Shown one piece after another: positions 51,210 through 60,252 of a stretch of 64,000 bases of DNA. The notes beneath the pieces were generated by a model. It did not search any database. It was not told the origin of the DNA and saw only the letters and a list, made by a program, of their open reading frames with translations. The number at the start of each line of letters is the position of its first letter. Position 1 is the stretch's first letter. Where the stretch lies: NCBI GenBank assembly GCA_016789305.1, contig JAEURJ010000007.1, positions 124,001 through 188,000 on the forward strand. Reading direction: 5' to 3'. The DNA comes from Anaerolineales bacterium (lineage in GTDB: Bacteria > Chloroflexota > Anaerolineae > Anaerolineales > Villigracilaceae). Made by a program: the position numbers and the translations under genes.

Positions 51210-54182
51210 CTACATCACGATGCTGACCAGTCGTCCCTTCGCAACGATGACTTTCTTTGGTTCGTTGCCTTCCAGGAATTTCTTGACAGTTTCACTTGCC
51301 AACGCGGCGGATTTGATCTCGTCTTCCGTCGCCTCGGCCGGGACTGTGATGCGGTCTCGTATTTTGCCGTTGATCTGTACTGGCAGTTCGATGGAGTCTT
51401 CCTTTATCGCGGCTTCGTCCACGGTGGGCCAGGCTTGCTGATGAATGGAATACGGCTTGCCCAATTGCGTCCACAATTCTTCGGTGATGTGGGGTGCCAC
51501 GGGAGCCATCATCTTCAAATACAACTCCTGGGCCTCCTTCCACTCGTCGCTGCCGGCCGCGCCCGCTTCGCGCGCCTTGTACATCTCGTTCATCAATTCC
51601 ATCAGCGAAGAGATGACCGTATTGAACTCGAACGTCTCAAAGTCACGGGTGATGCGCTTTAACGTCTGATGAACTTTTCGACGCAGATTCTTCGTCACTT
51701 CGCTTGTCGTGGGCTTGGCCCCCGACGGAACGGGGTCTGTGAATAACGTCCACACACGCTTGATCCAGCGGGCAGACCCTTCAATGCCTTGCGAGTCCCA
51801 CGGCGCGCCCATTTCCCAACGGGCAAAGAACATGATGTACGCACGAACGGTATCCGCACCGTAACGATTGACCAACACATCGGGCGCGATCACGTTGCCC
51901 TTGCTCTTTGACATTTTGTCACCGTCCTCGCCCAACACCATGCCTTGATTGCGCAATTGGATCATGGGTTCGTGGCCTTCGACGATGCCGATATCACGCA
52001 AGGCCTTATGGAAGAAACGTGTGTACAACAAATGCATGGTGGCATGTTCGATGCCGCCGGTGTATGTATCGACAGGCATCCAATAGTTGTACTCGGCCTC
52101 ATCGAACGGACCTTGATCGTACTTCGGCGACAAATAGCGCAGGTGATACCAGGACGAGCACATGAAGGTATCCATCGTGTCGGTTTCGCGTGTGGCGGGT
52201 CCATTGCACACAGGGCAGGTCGTATTCTTCCATGTCGGGTGCAGTTTCAACGGGCTTTCACCGGTCGGTTTCCACTCCACATCTTCGGGCAGCGTCACCG
52301 GCAATTGATCGTCGGGCACGGGATTCCATCCGTGGATTTCGCAATTCACCATCGGGATCGGCGCACCCCAATAGCGCTGACGGCTGATCAACCAATCGCG
52401 ATAGCGATAGTTGACCGATTCTTTTCCGATCATATATTTTTCCAGCCAGTTGATGGCGGCGGCAATACCGGGATTCTTGCGTCCCTTGTCTGTTGTGACT
52501 TTCAGGCCGTTCAGCGGACCGGAGTTGATCATGATGCCCGCGCCGGAATACGCCGACTCTAAAACAGCCGCCTCCTCCTGACCTTCGGGCTGGATCACCT
52601 GAACGATGGGCAGTTCATACTTTTTGGCAAATGCAAAATCGCGTTCATCGTGGGCAGGCACCGCCATGATCGCGCCTGTGCCGTAGGACATCAACACATA
52701 ATCCGCGATCCAGACGGGGATGCGTTCCTTGTTGACCGGGTTGATGGCATACGCGCCGGTGAACACGCCGGTCTTTTCCTTGTCCACTGCGCCGCGTTGA
52801 ATATCGGTCTGGCGCGCGGCTTGCACCTTGTACTCTTCCACGGCTTGTTTGTTTTCAGGTGTGGTGATCGCCTCCACCAATGGATGCTCCGGCGAGAACA
52901 CCATGAAGGTGGCGCCCCACAACGTATCGGGGCGGGTGGTGAAAACCTCGATCTTGTGATTTCCGGCTTCGGTTCTGAAGATCACCGAGGCGCCTTCGCT
53001 GCGGTCGATCCAATTGGTTTGCAGGGTCTTCACGGTTTGCGGCCAGTCGAGACCGTCGAAGTTCAATAACTCATCGGCATATTTGGTGGCTTTGAAGAAC
53101 CACTGATCCAGGTCCTTTTTGATGACCGGCGTGCCGCAGCGCTCGCAGTGACGGTCGTCGCCCCAGACCTGTTCGCGGGCCAGTGTGGTATTGCAGTTCG
53201 GGCACCAATCCACTGCCGACATTTTGCGGTAGGCCAGGCCGGCCTTGTACAACTGGATGAAGAACCACTCGGTCCATTTGTAGTAGCTTGGGTCGGCGGA
53301 AATGGCTTCACGCTGCCAATCGAACATCGCACCCATCGATCTCATCTGCTTGCGCATGCGCTCGATGTTTTGGAACGTGCGCTTCATCGGGTGGATGCCG
53401 TCTTTAATGGCCGCATTTTCCGCAGGCAGGCCGAACGCGTCGAAGCCCATCGGGAACATCACGTTATATCCCTTCATGCGCATGTACCTGGCGCGCGCAT
53501 CGGAGGGAGTCATCGCATACCAATGACCGATATGCAGGTCACCGCTGGGGTAGGGCAGCATCGTGAGAGCGTAATGTTTCGGTTTGCTTGTATCGATCAC
53601 CGAACGGTACAGCTGATCCGCTTCCCATTTATCCTGCCATTTCTTTTCCAGGGTTTGAGGTTGATAGGATTTGTTGTCCCCGCTGCGAGGCTCCGGTTTT
53701 GGTTTCGCCTCTGCCACAGGAACGATTGCCGTCTCTTTTTCCTTCACAGGCACAATGGCTCTCGAGGGCTCCGGCTTGATGGAGACGATATCCTTGCGGG
53801 AAGGAGTCGGGGGAACGACCACCGCCATCTTCTTCACGGATTCAATGCCCATGATCGGCTTTTTGCGTTTCGGGGCGGCTTTTTGGGTTGTAGCCTTGCT
53901 TGCAGCAACTTTCTCCGCGATAATTTTCTTGACCACAGGTTTCTTCGCGGCCGATTTTTTAACAACGGCCTTTTTGACGACCGGCTTTTTCGCTTTGGCT
54001 GCGCTCTTTTTAATCACTGGTTTCCCGGCTGCCTTTGAAGCGGCCTTCTTCACAGCAGGTTTTTTCACCTGTACGGCTTTCTTTGCCTTGGCAGCCGAAG
54101 GGACTTTCTTCTTTGCCGCTTTCACAACGACTTTTTTGGAAGTTGTTTTCTTTTTGATCGGTTTCTTTTTTGTCTTTGCCAT
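51210..54182 (-). CDS. leuS: Leucyl-tRNA synthetase with histone-H1-like N-terminal tail
   Basis: A 990-residue LeuS, about 170 longer than usual. Residues 1-110 are almost only Lys, Ala, Val and Pro in KKPVVKKA- and SAAKAKK-like motifs, as in histone H1-like proteins. Residues 110-172 are an acidic/basic linker. The synthetase starts near 173 (YQPQTLEKKWQDKW). HIGH is at 217-220 (DLHIGHW), zinc Cys pairs are in DWCPNCNTT and HCERCGTP, the CP1 editing domain has TTRPDTLWG and AHDERD, and KMSKSKGN is intact. GAGGT precedes the ATG and a T-box leader lies upstream. The tail could bind DNA, RNA or polyphosphate; this is unproven. Confidence 0.94.
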   Translation of the reverse strand: MAKTKKKPIKKKTTSKKVVVKAAKKKVPSAAKAKKAVQVKKPAVKKAASKAAGKPVIKKSAAKAKKPVVKKAVVKKSAAKKPVVKKIIAEKVAASKATTQKAAPKRKKPIMGIESVKKMAVVVPPTPSRKDIVSIKPEPSRAIVPVKEKETAIVPVAEAKPKPEPRSGDNKSYQPQTLEKKWQDKWEADQLYRSVIDTSKPKHYALTMLPYPSGDLHIGHWYAMTPSDARARYMRMKGYNVMFPMGFDAFGLPAENAAIKDGIHPMKRTFQNIERMRKQMRSMGAMFDWQREAISADPSYYKWTEWFFIQLYKAGLAYRKMSAVDWCPNCNTTLAREQVWGDDRHCERCGTPVIKKDLDQWFFKATKYADELLNFDGLDWPQTVKTLQTNWIDRSEGASVIFRTEAGNHKIEVFTTRPDTLWGATFMVFSPEHPLVEAITTPENKQAVEEYKVQAARQTDIQRGAVDKEKTGVFTGAYAINPVNKERIPVWIADYVLMSYGTGAIMAVPAHDERDFAFAKKYELPIVQVIQPEGQEEAAVLESAYSGAGIMINSGPLNGLKVTTDKGRKNPGIAAAINWLEKYMIGKESVNYRYRDWLISRQRYWGAPIPMVNCEIHGWNPVPDDQLPVTLPEDVEWKPTGESPLKLHPTWKNTTCPVCNGPATRETDTMDTFMCSSWYHLRYLSPKYDQGPFDEAEYNYWMPVDTYTGGIEHATMHLLYTRFFHKALRDIGIVEGHEPMIQLRNQGMVLGEDGDKMSKSKGNVIAPDVLVNRYGADTVRAYIMFFARWEMGAPWDSQGIEGSARWIKRVWTLFTDPVPSGAKPTTSEVTKNLRRKVHQTLKRITRDFETFEFNTVISSLMELMNEMYKAREAGAAGSDEWKEAQELYLKMMAPVAPHITEELWTQLGKPYSIHQQAWPTVDEAAIKEDSIELPVQINGKIRDRITVPAEATEDEIKSAALASETVKKFLEGNEPKKVIVAKGRLVSIVM

Positions 54183-54367
54183 TCTGACCTCGTGAAATAA
54201 ATGTTTCGTTTTTTTGGTTCAGGCGTCGGGTTGGGAGGATGCGCTTTTAATTTGCGTTTGGAAGGCTTCCAAGCAAGGGACCTTGTTTCAAATATTTTAA
54301 TTGATTCATGAGTCTCCTGTAATCACTATACATCGTCCGTGGTTTGTTGTCCATCATCCGATTAAAT

Positions 54368-54592
54368 AAAAAAACCTTCATCCGCCAAGGGACGAAGGAG
54401 TTCTCCGTGGTACCACCCAAATTACGTTCCAATTGCGAACGTCGCTTTGATCGCGATAACGGGCTGCTCCGTCGCTGACTAATTGATTTCACCAGCGAAG
54501 TCCTCTTGCGAGAAACAGACGAGTTCGGTCTTTATAGCATTCCCGTTGGATGCTGTTGAAGGGCTCACACCTTGCCTTCCCTTCTCGCTGAC
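54368..54592 (-). ncRNA. T-box leader of leuS
   Basis: Reading the minus strand, a long structured leader starts at about 54592 with a Stem I whose base pairs CAGCG with CGCTG. It reaches the T-box GGGTGGTACCACGG (plus 54405-54418) and ends in a terminator CCTTCGTCC / GGATGAAGG with seven T (54368-54398). Such leaders sense uncharged tRNA, here presumably tRNA-Leu. A CTC triplet occurs in the candidate specifier region, but I could not fold it to confirm. The 185 bp between terminator and leuS hold nothing else I recognise. Confidence 0.85.
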
Positions 54593-54636
54593 GGGATGAC
54601 GTACTACTTCTGTCATGACTTGTTATTAAGTTTTGG

Positions 54637-54709
54637 TGGACCCAGAGGGATTCGAACCCTCGACCTTCTCAATGCCATTGAGACGCGCTCCCAACTGCGC
54701 TATGGGCCC
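54637..54709 (-). tRNA. tRNA-Ala (anticodon GGC)
   Basis: 73 nt with a full cloverleaf. Acceptor GGGCCCA pairs with TGGGTCC plus discriminator A, with the G3-U70 wobble that marks tRNA-Ala. Anticodon stem TCTCA/TGAGA encloses ATGGCAT, giving GGC. The T-loop GGTTCGAATCC is canonical. CCA is partly encoded (CC follows the A). Confidence 0.96.
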
Positions 54710-54732
54710 AATATAAAATTATTCTGTAGCAG

Positions 54733-54805
54733 TGGACCTGAGGGGATTCGAACCCCTGGCCTCCTCAGTGCGATTGAGGCGCGCTCCCAACTGCGCTACA
54801 GGCCC
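54733..54805 (-). tRNA. tRNA-Ala (anticodon CGC)
   Basis: 73 nt. Acceptor GGGCCTG pairs with CAGGTCC plus discriminator A, again with G3-U70. Anticodon stem CCTCA/TGAGG encloses ATCGCAC, giving CGC. It shares its D-arm with the neighbouring tRNA-Ala and lies 23 bp upstream of it on the same strand. Confidence 0.96.
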
Positions 54806-54902
54806 TTTTATAAGGCGAACCGTATTCTACCTGAGGCGATATTGTGTGTCAAGCAATGATTTGGTTGTAAAATATGGATATTCATCAGCCCGAGGGAATG
54901 AT

Positions 54903-55610
54903 ATGACAGAATCCAATTCCAAACCCGCGTATCGAATTGCTGACCTGCACGAATCAGACCGCCCGCGCGAGCGGCTGGAGAATCTCGGTCCGCAGGCATT
55001 GACCAATGCAGAGTTGATCGCCATTTTATTGCGTGTGGGTGTGCAGGGTGAAAATGCCGTGGAAGTTGCCCAACGTCTTCTAAATAAATTCGGCGGGCTG
55101 AGCGGACTGCATCGTGCACCGTTTGAAGAATTGGTTAACCAGCACGGATTGGGCGAAGCAAAAGCCTCCCAGATCAAGGCGGCGATCGAACTGGGCCGAC
55201 GGCTGACTCTGGAATCCCCGGAAGAGAAACCAGCCATCAACAGCCCGGCGGATGCAGCGGCTCTGGTGCAATATGAAATGTCTGCGCTGGAGCAGGAGCA
55301 TTTGCGCGTGATCCTGTTGGATCGAAGAAATCGCGTGCTGAATATTCAGGAAGTGTATAAAGGATCGGTCAATTCTTCGCAGGTGCGGGTGGGGGAATTG
55401 TTCAAGGAGGCGGTGCGCATCAATGCTTCGGCAATTATCGTGGTGCACAATCACCCCAGCGGTGACCCGACTCCCAGTCCCGACGATGTGGCTGTTACTC
55501 GTGCCATTGTGCAGGCGGGAAAATTATTGGATATCGATGTGCTCGACCATTTGGTGATCGGAACAGGCAAGTGGGTATCTTTGAAGGAAAAGGGATTGGG
55601 GTTTGGGTAA
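54903..55610 (+). CDS. radC: RadC family JAB/MPN-domain protein
   Basis: A 235-residue RadC (DUF2466). An N-terminal helix-hairpin-helix-like part ([36 protein letters not shown]) precedes a JAMM metalloprotease-like domain with [14 protein letters not shown]. RadC is widespread; a DNA-repair role is historical and not well supported. I chose the ATG at 54903 (GAGGGAA upstream). The frame stays open upstream to 54732 but crosses the tRNA-Ala gene on the other strand. Divergent from the tRNAs. Confidence 0.92.
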   Translation: MTESNSKPAYRIADLHESDRPRERLENLGPQALTNAELIAILLRVGVQGENAVEVAQRLLNKFGGLSGLHRAPFEELVNQHGLGEAKASQIKAAIELGRRLTLESPEEKPAINSPADAAALVQYEMSALEQEHLRVILLDRRNRVLNIQEVYKGSVNSSQVRVGELFKEAVRINASAIIVVHNHPSGDPTPSPDDVAVTRAIVQAGKLLDIDVLDHLVIGTGKWVSLKEKGLGFG

Positions 55611-55617
55611 TCCAAGG

Positions 55618-55650
55618 CGCTCTTTCAGGGGCTAAGCCCCTGAAAGAGCG
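55618..55650. terminator. Perfect 15-bp hairpin between converging genes
   Basis: CGCTCTTTCAGGGGC (55618-55632) and GCCCCTGAAAGAGCG (55636-55650) with a TAA loop and no T-run. It shares TCAGGGGC with the hairpin at 50119, so it may be a dispersed palindrome acting as terminator. Confidence 0.65.
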
Positions 55651-55656
55651 TATTAT

Positions 55657-55950
55657 TTACGAACTTCTCTTCACCCCAAATCCTGTAAACTCCCCCGTCA
55701 CATTTTCATATTCCACTTTGCATTCGTCCACCCGTGAGGCGCGCGGACCTTGCTTCACGAACTCGATGAATTTCTCAATTCTTGATCGTTCCCCTTCGGC
55801 AATACATTCCACAGTATCGTAGCCCACATTGCGCACCCAGCCGTTGATGCCGCCGATCTGGTCGGCGTGATATTCAACATGGGCACGAAAGCCGACGCCT
55901 TGCACCCGTCCTTTGACGTGAATGTGCACGCGAATGATCTCGTTATCCAC
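55657..55950 (-). CDS. acyP: Acylphosphatase
   Basis: A 97-residue acylphosphatase. VKGRVQGVGFRAHVE supplies the phosphate-binding loop with the catalytic Arg, and GWVRNVGYDTVE the catalytic Asn. It hydrolyses acyl phosphates. The start is GTG at 55950, with GGAGGA 4 nt upstream, and lies 8 bp inside the end of the peptidase MA gene. The open frame upstream starting at 55983 is therefore less likely. Translation is probably coupled to the upstream gene. Confidence 0.9.
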   Translation of the reverse strand: MDNEIIRVHIHVKGRVQGVGFRAHVEYHADQIGGINGWVRNVGYDTVECIAEGERSRIEKFIEFVKQGPRASRVDECKVEYENVTGEFTGFGVKRSS

Positions 55951-57154
55951 GCTTCCTCCACTGAATGAAAAAATCAATGGCACCCCAAATGGGCACGAGC
56001 AATACCAGCGCCATCAATAAAAGATACGGGGATAAATTGCGAACCGCCACGGCGGTCACGTTCTGTCCCAGCTCGGTTTCGCGCCAGCGTGAGTCCAGCT
56101 GATTTAGCGGGATGCCAAGCGCTTTGGTGGTACCCACGTCACAAGTCAACCCTTCGCCATAGGCGCTGGTTAATTTTGCGATGCTGCCATTTCCGTACGC
56201 GCCGCGAATGTATTTGACAAATGATTCAGATTGGGCGTATGCCAGAAAGGCCGAGCCTGCTTCGGCGGGGAAGGAGGCGCACAGGTCCGTAAATTGGATC
56301 AAATTTCCGCTGGCGCTCCCGTTGTTGAGCGCTTCGTCATATCCCAGGTTTGGGTATAACTCCATGCTCGACGCAAATCCTTCCAGCAGCCAGATGGGTT
56401 GTTTGAAATATGCATCGCCCAGCGCGCGATACATCATGACGTGCGCCAGCTCGTGCGGGATGAGTGTTTCCATATTGATCTTTTGCGAATCGTCGGGTGC
56501 AATCGAAACAAGTACGATGCCGAGTTCGGGCTGGGCGTGACCGCCTGCCCATTCCACACCGCCCAGCTGCTGCGTGGCTTGCAGATCATCGATGTTCGAA
56601 TAAATGTAAACATGCACGGGGATATCCAATGCAACGGGATAAATTTCGTTGATGGCAAGGATGCCGGCGCCGGCCGCATCCAACGCCGCCGCTCCAAAAG
56701 CATCATCACCCGCATACCAATGCACAATCACATTGGCACGTGTGTTCTCACGCCAAGTAAAACGATTGTCCACATATACAACTTCATTTGGCGAACTTGT
56801 ATATGTGTTGCCGTCGTCCAGCGTGGCTTGATACCAAAAAACAATTCTGCTGAATGCGGGGAAAACATTGAGCGAAGCGTCGTATGTAAAACTGGTGGTT
56901 CCATCCGCAGCGAGCTGCAGTGTTTCCACACGTGTCACTTCTTCATTTAAGCTGCGAAATAAAAGCGAAACCTGCTTGATGGGGATCGGTGCGGTGATCT
57001 TCGCTGTGAACGTGATCGTGCGCCCAAACATTACATCCGCCCGTGCATTTTCCACCACGATTCCTGCTTGACCATTGGCCTGCCCGGGTTTCAAAGACAG
57101 GATCGCGGCAATGAGCATGAGCGCAATGAGTTTTGAATTTAAGGATTTGAACAT
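55943..57154 (-). CDS. Peptidase MA family metallopeptidase, membrane-anchored
   Basis: A 403-residue protein with a signal peptide (about 1-28), a beta-domain, a gluzincin domain and a C-terminal membrane helix (about 375-395). The zinc site is H234-E-L-A-H238 with a candidate third ligand in WLLEGFASSMEL. This matches the peptidase MA family found as surface proteases in Anaerolineae. A substrate is not known. It is transcribed after the AEC gene, 4 bp apart, and coupled to the acylphosphatase gene. Confidence 0.85.
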   Translation of the reverse strand: MFKSLNSKLIALMLIAAILSLKPGQANGQAGIVVENARADVMFGRTITFTAKITAPIPIKQVSLLFRSLNEEVTRVETLQLAADGTTSFTYDASLNVFPAFSRIVFWYQATLDDGNTYTSSPNEVVYVDNRFTWRENTRANVIVHWYAGDDAFGAAALDAAGAGILAINEIYPVALDIPVHVYIYSNIDDLQATQQLGGVEWAGGHAQPELGIVLVSIAPDDSQKINMETLIPHELAHVMMYRALGDAYFKQPIWLLEGFASSMELYPNLGYDEALNNGSASGNLIQFTDLCASFPAEAGSAFLAYAQSESFVKYIRGAYGNGSIAKLTSAYGEGLTCDVGTTKALGIPLNQLDSRWRETELGQNVTAVAVRNLSPYLLLMALVLLVPIWGAIDFFIQWRKRG

Positions 57155-57158
57155 GCAA

Positions 57159-58076
57159 TTACCTCGAGAGATACACGATCAAGGGAGTCAACGTCAGCGG
57201 ACTCAGGATGGTGCCGAGAAAAACAATGGCCGTGACCAGTGATGATTCTAGTTGATATTCGGTTGCGACCACTGTTGTTGCAACCGCGGCGGGCATGGCC
57301 GCTTCGATCACGCTGCCTTGATGACTGTGCCCTTGCATTCCGAATAAACCTGCAAGCAGAAGCCCGACCACCGGGCCAAGGATCAATTTCGTGAGCACGC
57401 CAATACCCAGGGCGCGAAAGCTGTGCGACCATTCGATCTTGGTTAATTCCAATCCCAACAGAACGATCATTGCGGGGATGGCGCCGCTTGCGGCGATCTC
57501 GATCGTCCGCGAAAGCGGGACGGGAATTTCGAGTCCTGCGGCTTTGACGATCAATGCCAGCATCACGCCGTAAACAATGGGTAACTTGAACACACCCAGT
57601 ATAGCGGATTTCAAGTCTGTGTGCCCCAGAGAGGCGATGATGACTCCTATTGTATTGAAGAGGATGGTGGTGGTGACATAAAAAATGGACGCCACTGCCA
57701 GCGCCTCATCTCCAAATGCAAATTTGACGAGTGGCAATCCGTAATTCCCCGTGTTGCCGAAAGCAACCGTGAGGATGACGGCCAATAAATGAGGCCGTTC
57801 CAGCTGGAATATTTTTCCAAAGATCAAGGCGAGAAGTCCCATGATGGCGATGACCGCGGCGGTGTATTCCACTGTGAGTGCAGCCTGTTTTAAATTAAGT
57901 TGACTGGTCACCATCAGGTTGAATACCAGCAATGGGCTGAAAATATAAAAGACAATGCGGCCAATGGTGCGCGAGTCAACTGTGAGGAATTTTCCGAGGA
58001 TGTAGCCTGCCGCGGCGATCAGCAAAATGGGGAGCAGGTTGTTTGCAAAGGTGGTGAAGAGTTCGTTGATGGACAT
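57159..58076 (-). CDS. AEC family transporter
   Basis: A 305-residue membrane protein with ten helices, of the auxin efflux carrier family. The sequence has NLLPILLIAAAGYILGKF at the start, FGNTGNYGLPLVKFAFGDEAL in the middle, the conserved substrate-site region, and GAIPAMIVLLGLELTKI later. Bacterial members export organic acids or amino acids. It is the first of three minus-strand genes (transporter, peptidase, acylphosphatase) packed closely. No clear ribosome binding site precedes the ATG at 58076. Confidence 0.87.
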   Translation of the reverse strand: MSINELFTTFANNLLPILLIAAAGYILGKFLTVDSRTIGRIVFYIFSPLLVFNLMVTSQLNLKQAALTVEYTAAVIAIMGLLALIFGKIFQLERPHLLAVILTVAFGNTGNYGLPLVKFAFGDEALAVASIFYVTTTILFNTIGVIIASLGHTDLKSAILGVFKLPIVYGVMLALIVKAAGLEIPVPLSRTIEIAASGAIPAMIVLLGLELTKIEWSHSFRALGIGVLTKLILGPVVGLLLAGLFGMQGHSHQGSVIEAAMPAAVATTVVATEYQLESSLVTAIVFLGTILSPLTLTPLIVYLSR

Positions 58077-58100
58077 GGACTGAAATTATAAACCCCAAAA

Positions 58101-58171
58101 ACGTAGGGGCACGGCGTCCCACAAGGGGATAATATCGCCGTGTCCAAAAAGGGCACAGCAACGCTGTGCCC
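58101..58171. repeat. Pair of REP-like palindromes
   Basis: The first palindrome opens GTAGGGGCACGGCG and closes CGCCGTGTCC after a 19-nt loop. The second is GGGCACAGC (58151-58159) and GCTGTGCCC (58163-58171) around AAC. The first starts with the same GTAGGGGC as the REP inside the RAYT gene. It lies between miaB and the AEC gene. Confidence 0.75.
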
Positions 58172-58178
58172 CGACAAC

Positions 58179-59540
58179 TTACAAAGAAATCAATTCGGGT
58201 TGTCTCTGCAACTGTGCCTGCATCGACCACGGTCCCGTCCAGGTGACGGTGACGGGGAGAACTTTGCCGCGCAGGTCGTCCTCTGATTCGACGAAGACCA
58301 GTTTGTTGGTGGGGGTGCGTCCGCGCCAGCGGCCTTTGACTTTTTCTTCGAAGAGCACATCCACTTTTTGGCCGAGATATTTCTTGTTGATCTCATCAAC
58401 AATCTGCTCCTGCAAATCATCGAGCATGTGCAGGCGGCGAAGCTTATCTTCCTCTGGAACATTGTCTTCCATTTTACGGGTGGCGACGGTGCCTTCTCTT
58501 AGCGAGTAACGTGCCAGATGCGCCACATCCAGTTTCAGGTCAGAGAGGACGCGGTACGTTTCCATGAACTGTTCCTCGGTCTCGCCAGGGAAACCTACGA
58601 TGATATCCGTGGCAATGGAGCAGTCGGGAATTCGCGCACGGATCTTCGCGATAATGTCACGATATTGCTGCTGGGTGTATCCGCGCTTCATGTTGACCAG
58701 CACTTCATCATCGCCGGCTTGAATCGGCAGCTCGATGTGCGGCATCACGCGCGGAAGTTCGGCGATGGCTTCGATCAGATCGTCGTCAAAATAATTGGGG
58801 TGTGAGGTCAGGAAGCGGAAGCGTTCAATGCCTTCGACTTCATGTAAAACGTGCAGCAATGCTGCAAGGTTTGGGCCACGCGTGCCCGTCAGGGTATCGG
58901 GAATATCCTTGCCGTAGCGATCCACGATCTGACCCAGCAATGTTATTTCTTTTACTCCCTGTCTTGCCAGCGAGCGGACTTCTGCAACAATGTCACCGAC
59001 AGGCCGCGAACGTTCACCGCCGCGTTTGGATGGGATGATGCAGAAGGTGCATGCATGCGAACAACCATATACGATTGGCACATGCGCACTGATCAATTTA
59101 TTTTGTTCAGCGACAGGGAGGATTAATTCATTGTCCATCATCAGGAAGCGGCGGGTGGTTTCCGCATCTTCCATCGACCGAACCTGTCCCTGGGTGAGAT
59201 GCGAGATCAACGGCCCGGGATCGGATGGCGGCGAAAAGACATCCACAAAGGGCAGTCGTTCGCGCATTTTTTCCGCGCCGCGCACACCCACCATGCAGCC
59301 CATCACATTGATGACCAAGTTTGGATTTTTCTTCTTCAACGGGGCAAGCGATGTCACGCGTCCCATTGCCTTATCCTCGGCAGATTGACGCACGACACAG
59401 GTATTTAAAACGATCACATCGGCTTCTTCGATGGTTTCGGTAAGAGTGTAGCCAAGGTGTTCCAACGACGAGCCGACCCGTTGCGAGTCGGCGACGTTCA
59501 TTTGGCAGCCTTCGGTCCAGATGTGGTACTTTTTTTCCAT
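58179..59540 (-). CDS. miaB: tRNA-2-methylthio-N6-dimethylallyladenosine synthase
   Basis: A 453-residue radical SAM methylthiotransferase. The N-terminal UPF0004 domain has cluster Cys in EGCQMN, LNTCVVR and MGCMVG. The radical SAM motif is YGCSHACTFCIIPSKRGGE. A TRAM domain follows at the end (VLFEEKVKGRWRGRTP). It methylthiolates A37 of tRNAs that read UNN codons. The start at 59540 (MEKKYHIWTEGCQMN) fits family length better than the upstream ATG at 59576. No miaA is present here. Confidence 0.93.
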   Translation of the reverse strand: MEKKYHIWTEGCQMNVADSQRVGSSLEHLGYTLTETIEEADVIVLNTCVVRQSAEDKAMGRVTSLAPLKKKNPNLVINVMGCMVGVRGAEKMRERLPFVDVFSPPSDPGPLISHLTQGQVRSMEDAETTRRFLMMDNELILPVAEQNKLISAHVPIVYGCSHACTFCIIPSKRGGERSRPVGDIVAEVRSLARQGVKEITLLGQIVDRYGKDIPDTLTGTRGPNLAALLHVLHEVEGIERFRFLTSHPNYFDDDLIEAIAELPRVMPHIELPIQAGDDEVLVNMKRGYTQQQYRDIIAKIRARIPDCSIATDIIVGFPGETEEQFMETYRVLSDLKLDVAHLARYSLREGTVATRKMEDNVPEEDKLRRLHMLDDLQEQIVDEINKKYLGQKVDVLFEEKVKGRWRGRTPTNKLVFVESEDDLRGKVLPVTVTWTGPWSMQAQLQRQPELISL

Positions 59541-59577
59541 AAGGCTGGAATTATACCAAGAGTGGTCTGGATTCAAT

Positions 59578-59610
59578 AAAAAAACTCGGCGGGGTCAGAC
59601 CCACGCCGAG
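59578..59610 (-). terminator. Terminator of the pilin genes
   Basis: On the minus strand CTCGGCGTGGG pairs with CCCCGCCGAG and is followed by a seven-T run. It separates the pilin genes from miaB. Confidence 0.9.
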
Positions 59611-59638
59611 CGTTGGTTGGAAAAATTTACAATTTTAA

Positions 59639-59914
59639 TTAGGGGACACAGGCAGGTCCAGGAGAGCAAGCTGCGTGCCATTCGCCGCAAGAGAGTGTTG
59701 CACTTCCATAAAAGCCACAATCTATGAGAGTGCCGCCTCCACCTCCGCCACTACCTGCAGTTGTAATACTATTATTGATGCTGCTAAACACATTTCCAAT
59801 GCTGGGCCCTAAAATTGTAAGTGTGCCGATCACCACAATGGCGACCAATACCAGGATCAGCGCGTACTCAACCAATCCCTGTCCCTTTTCGTGCTTTTTG
59901 TTTGATGATTTCAT
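59639..59914 (-). CDS. Flp-family type IVb pilin, copy 1
   Basis: A 91-residue pilin. A short basic leader (MKSSNKKHEKG) precedes QGLVEYALILVLVAIVVIG, with the Glu at +5 after the predicted prepilin cleavage (G/QGLVE). The extracellular tail is Gly-rich and then Cys-rich (four Cys). Flp pili mediate adhesion and need the Tad assembly machinery; no tad or cpa gene is in the window. A paralog is encoded 43 bp upstream. Confidence 0.9.
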   Translation of the reverse strand: MKSSNKKHEKGQGLVEYALILVLVAIVVIGTLTILGPSIGNVFSSINNSITTAGSGGGGGGTLIDCGFYGSATLSCGEWHAACSPGPACVP

Positions 59915-59956
59915 TTCATTTCTCCTAAATAAGATGTTTAATTTTCACCACACCTG

Positions 59957-60211
59957 TTACTGTGGGGCGTGCCAACAATAATAAGTGTTGTCCATATTTG
60001 GATACCATATTCCCCCGCTGGCTTCACAAGTACTTTGAGTCATTTCTCCACCGGTAATCGAGTTGTTGATATCGCTGAATACATTTCCAACGGCAGGGCC
60101 TAGTATCGTTAATGCACCGATCACTACAATAGCTACCAATACCAAAATGAGCGCGTACTCGACCAAGCCCTGCCCCTTTTCGTTCTTCTTCTTTAATGAT
60201 AATGATTTCAT
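59957..60211 (-). CDS. Flp-family type IVb pilin, copy 2
   Basis: An 84-residue paralog. The leader MKSLSLKKKNEKG and the hydrophobic segment QGLVEYALILVLVAIVVIG are nearly identical to copy 1, including the +5 Glu, while the C-terminal tail differs: it has two Cys (STCEASGGIW and YYCWHAPQ) and aromatic residues. The frame continues upstream, but MKS at 60211 with AGGATC before it is the pilin start. The two pilins probably share one fibre or alternate as major and minor subunits. Confidence 0.88.
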   Translation of the reverse strand: MKSLSLKKKNEKGQGLVEYALILVLVAIVVIGALTILGPAVGNVFSDINNSITGGEMTQSTCEASGGIWYPNMDNTYYCWHAPQ

Positions 60212-60252
60212 TTTTTTGATCCTGAGAAAAGCTTGAATGGTTGATAAAACAA

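Noticed and set aside
54732..54902. N-terminal extension of the RadC frame
   Set aside because: It runs across the tRNA-Ala(CGC) gene on the opposite strand and lacks a ribosome binding site; the ATG at 54903 fits the family.
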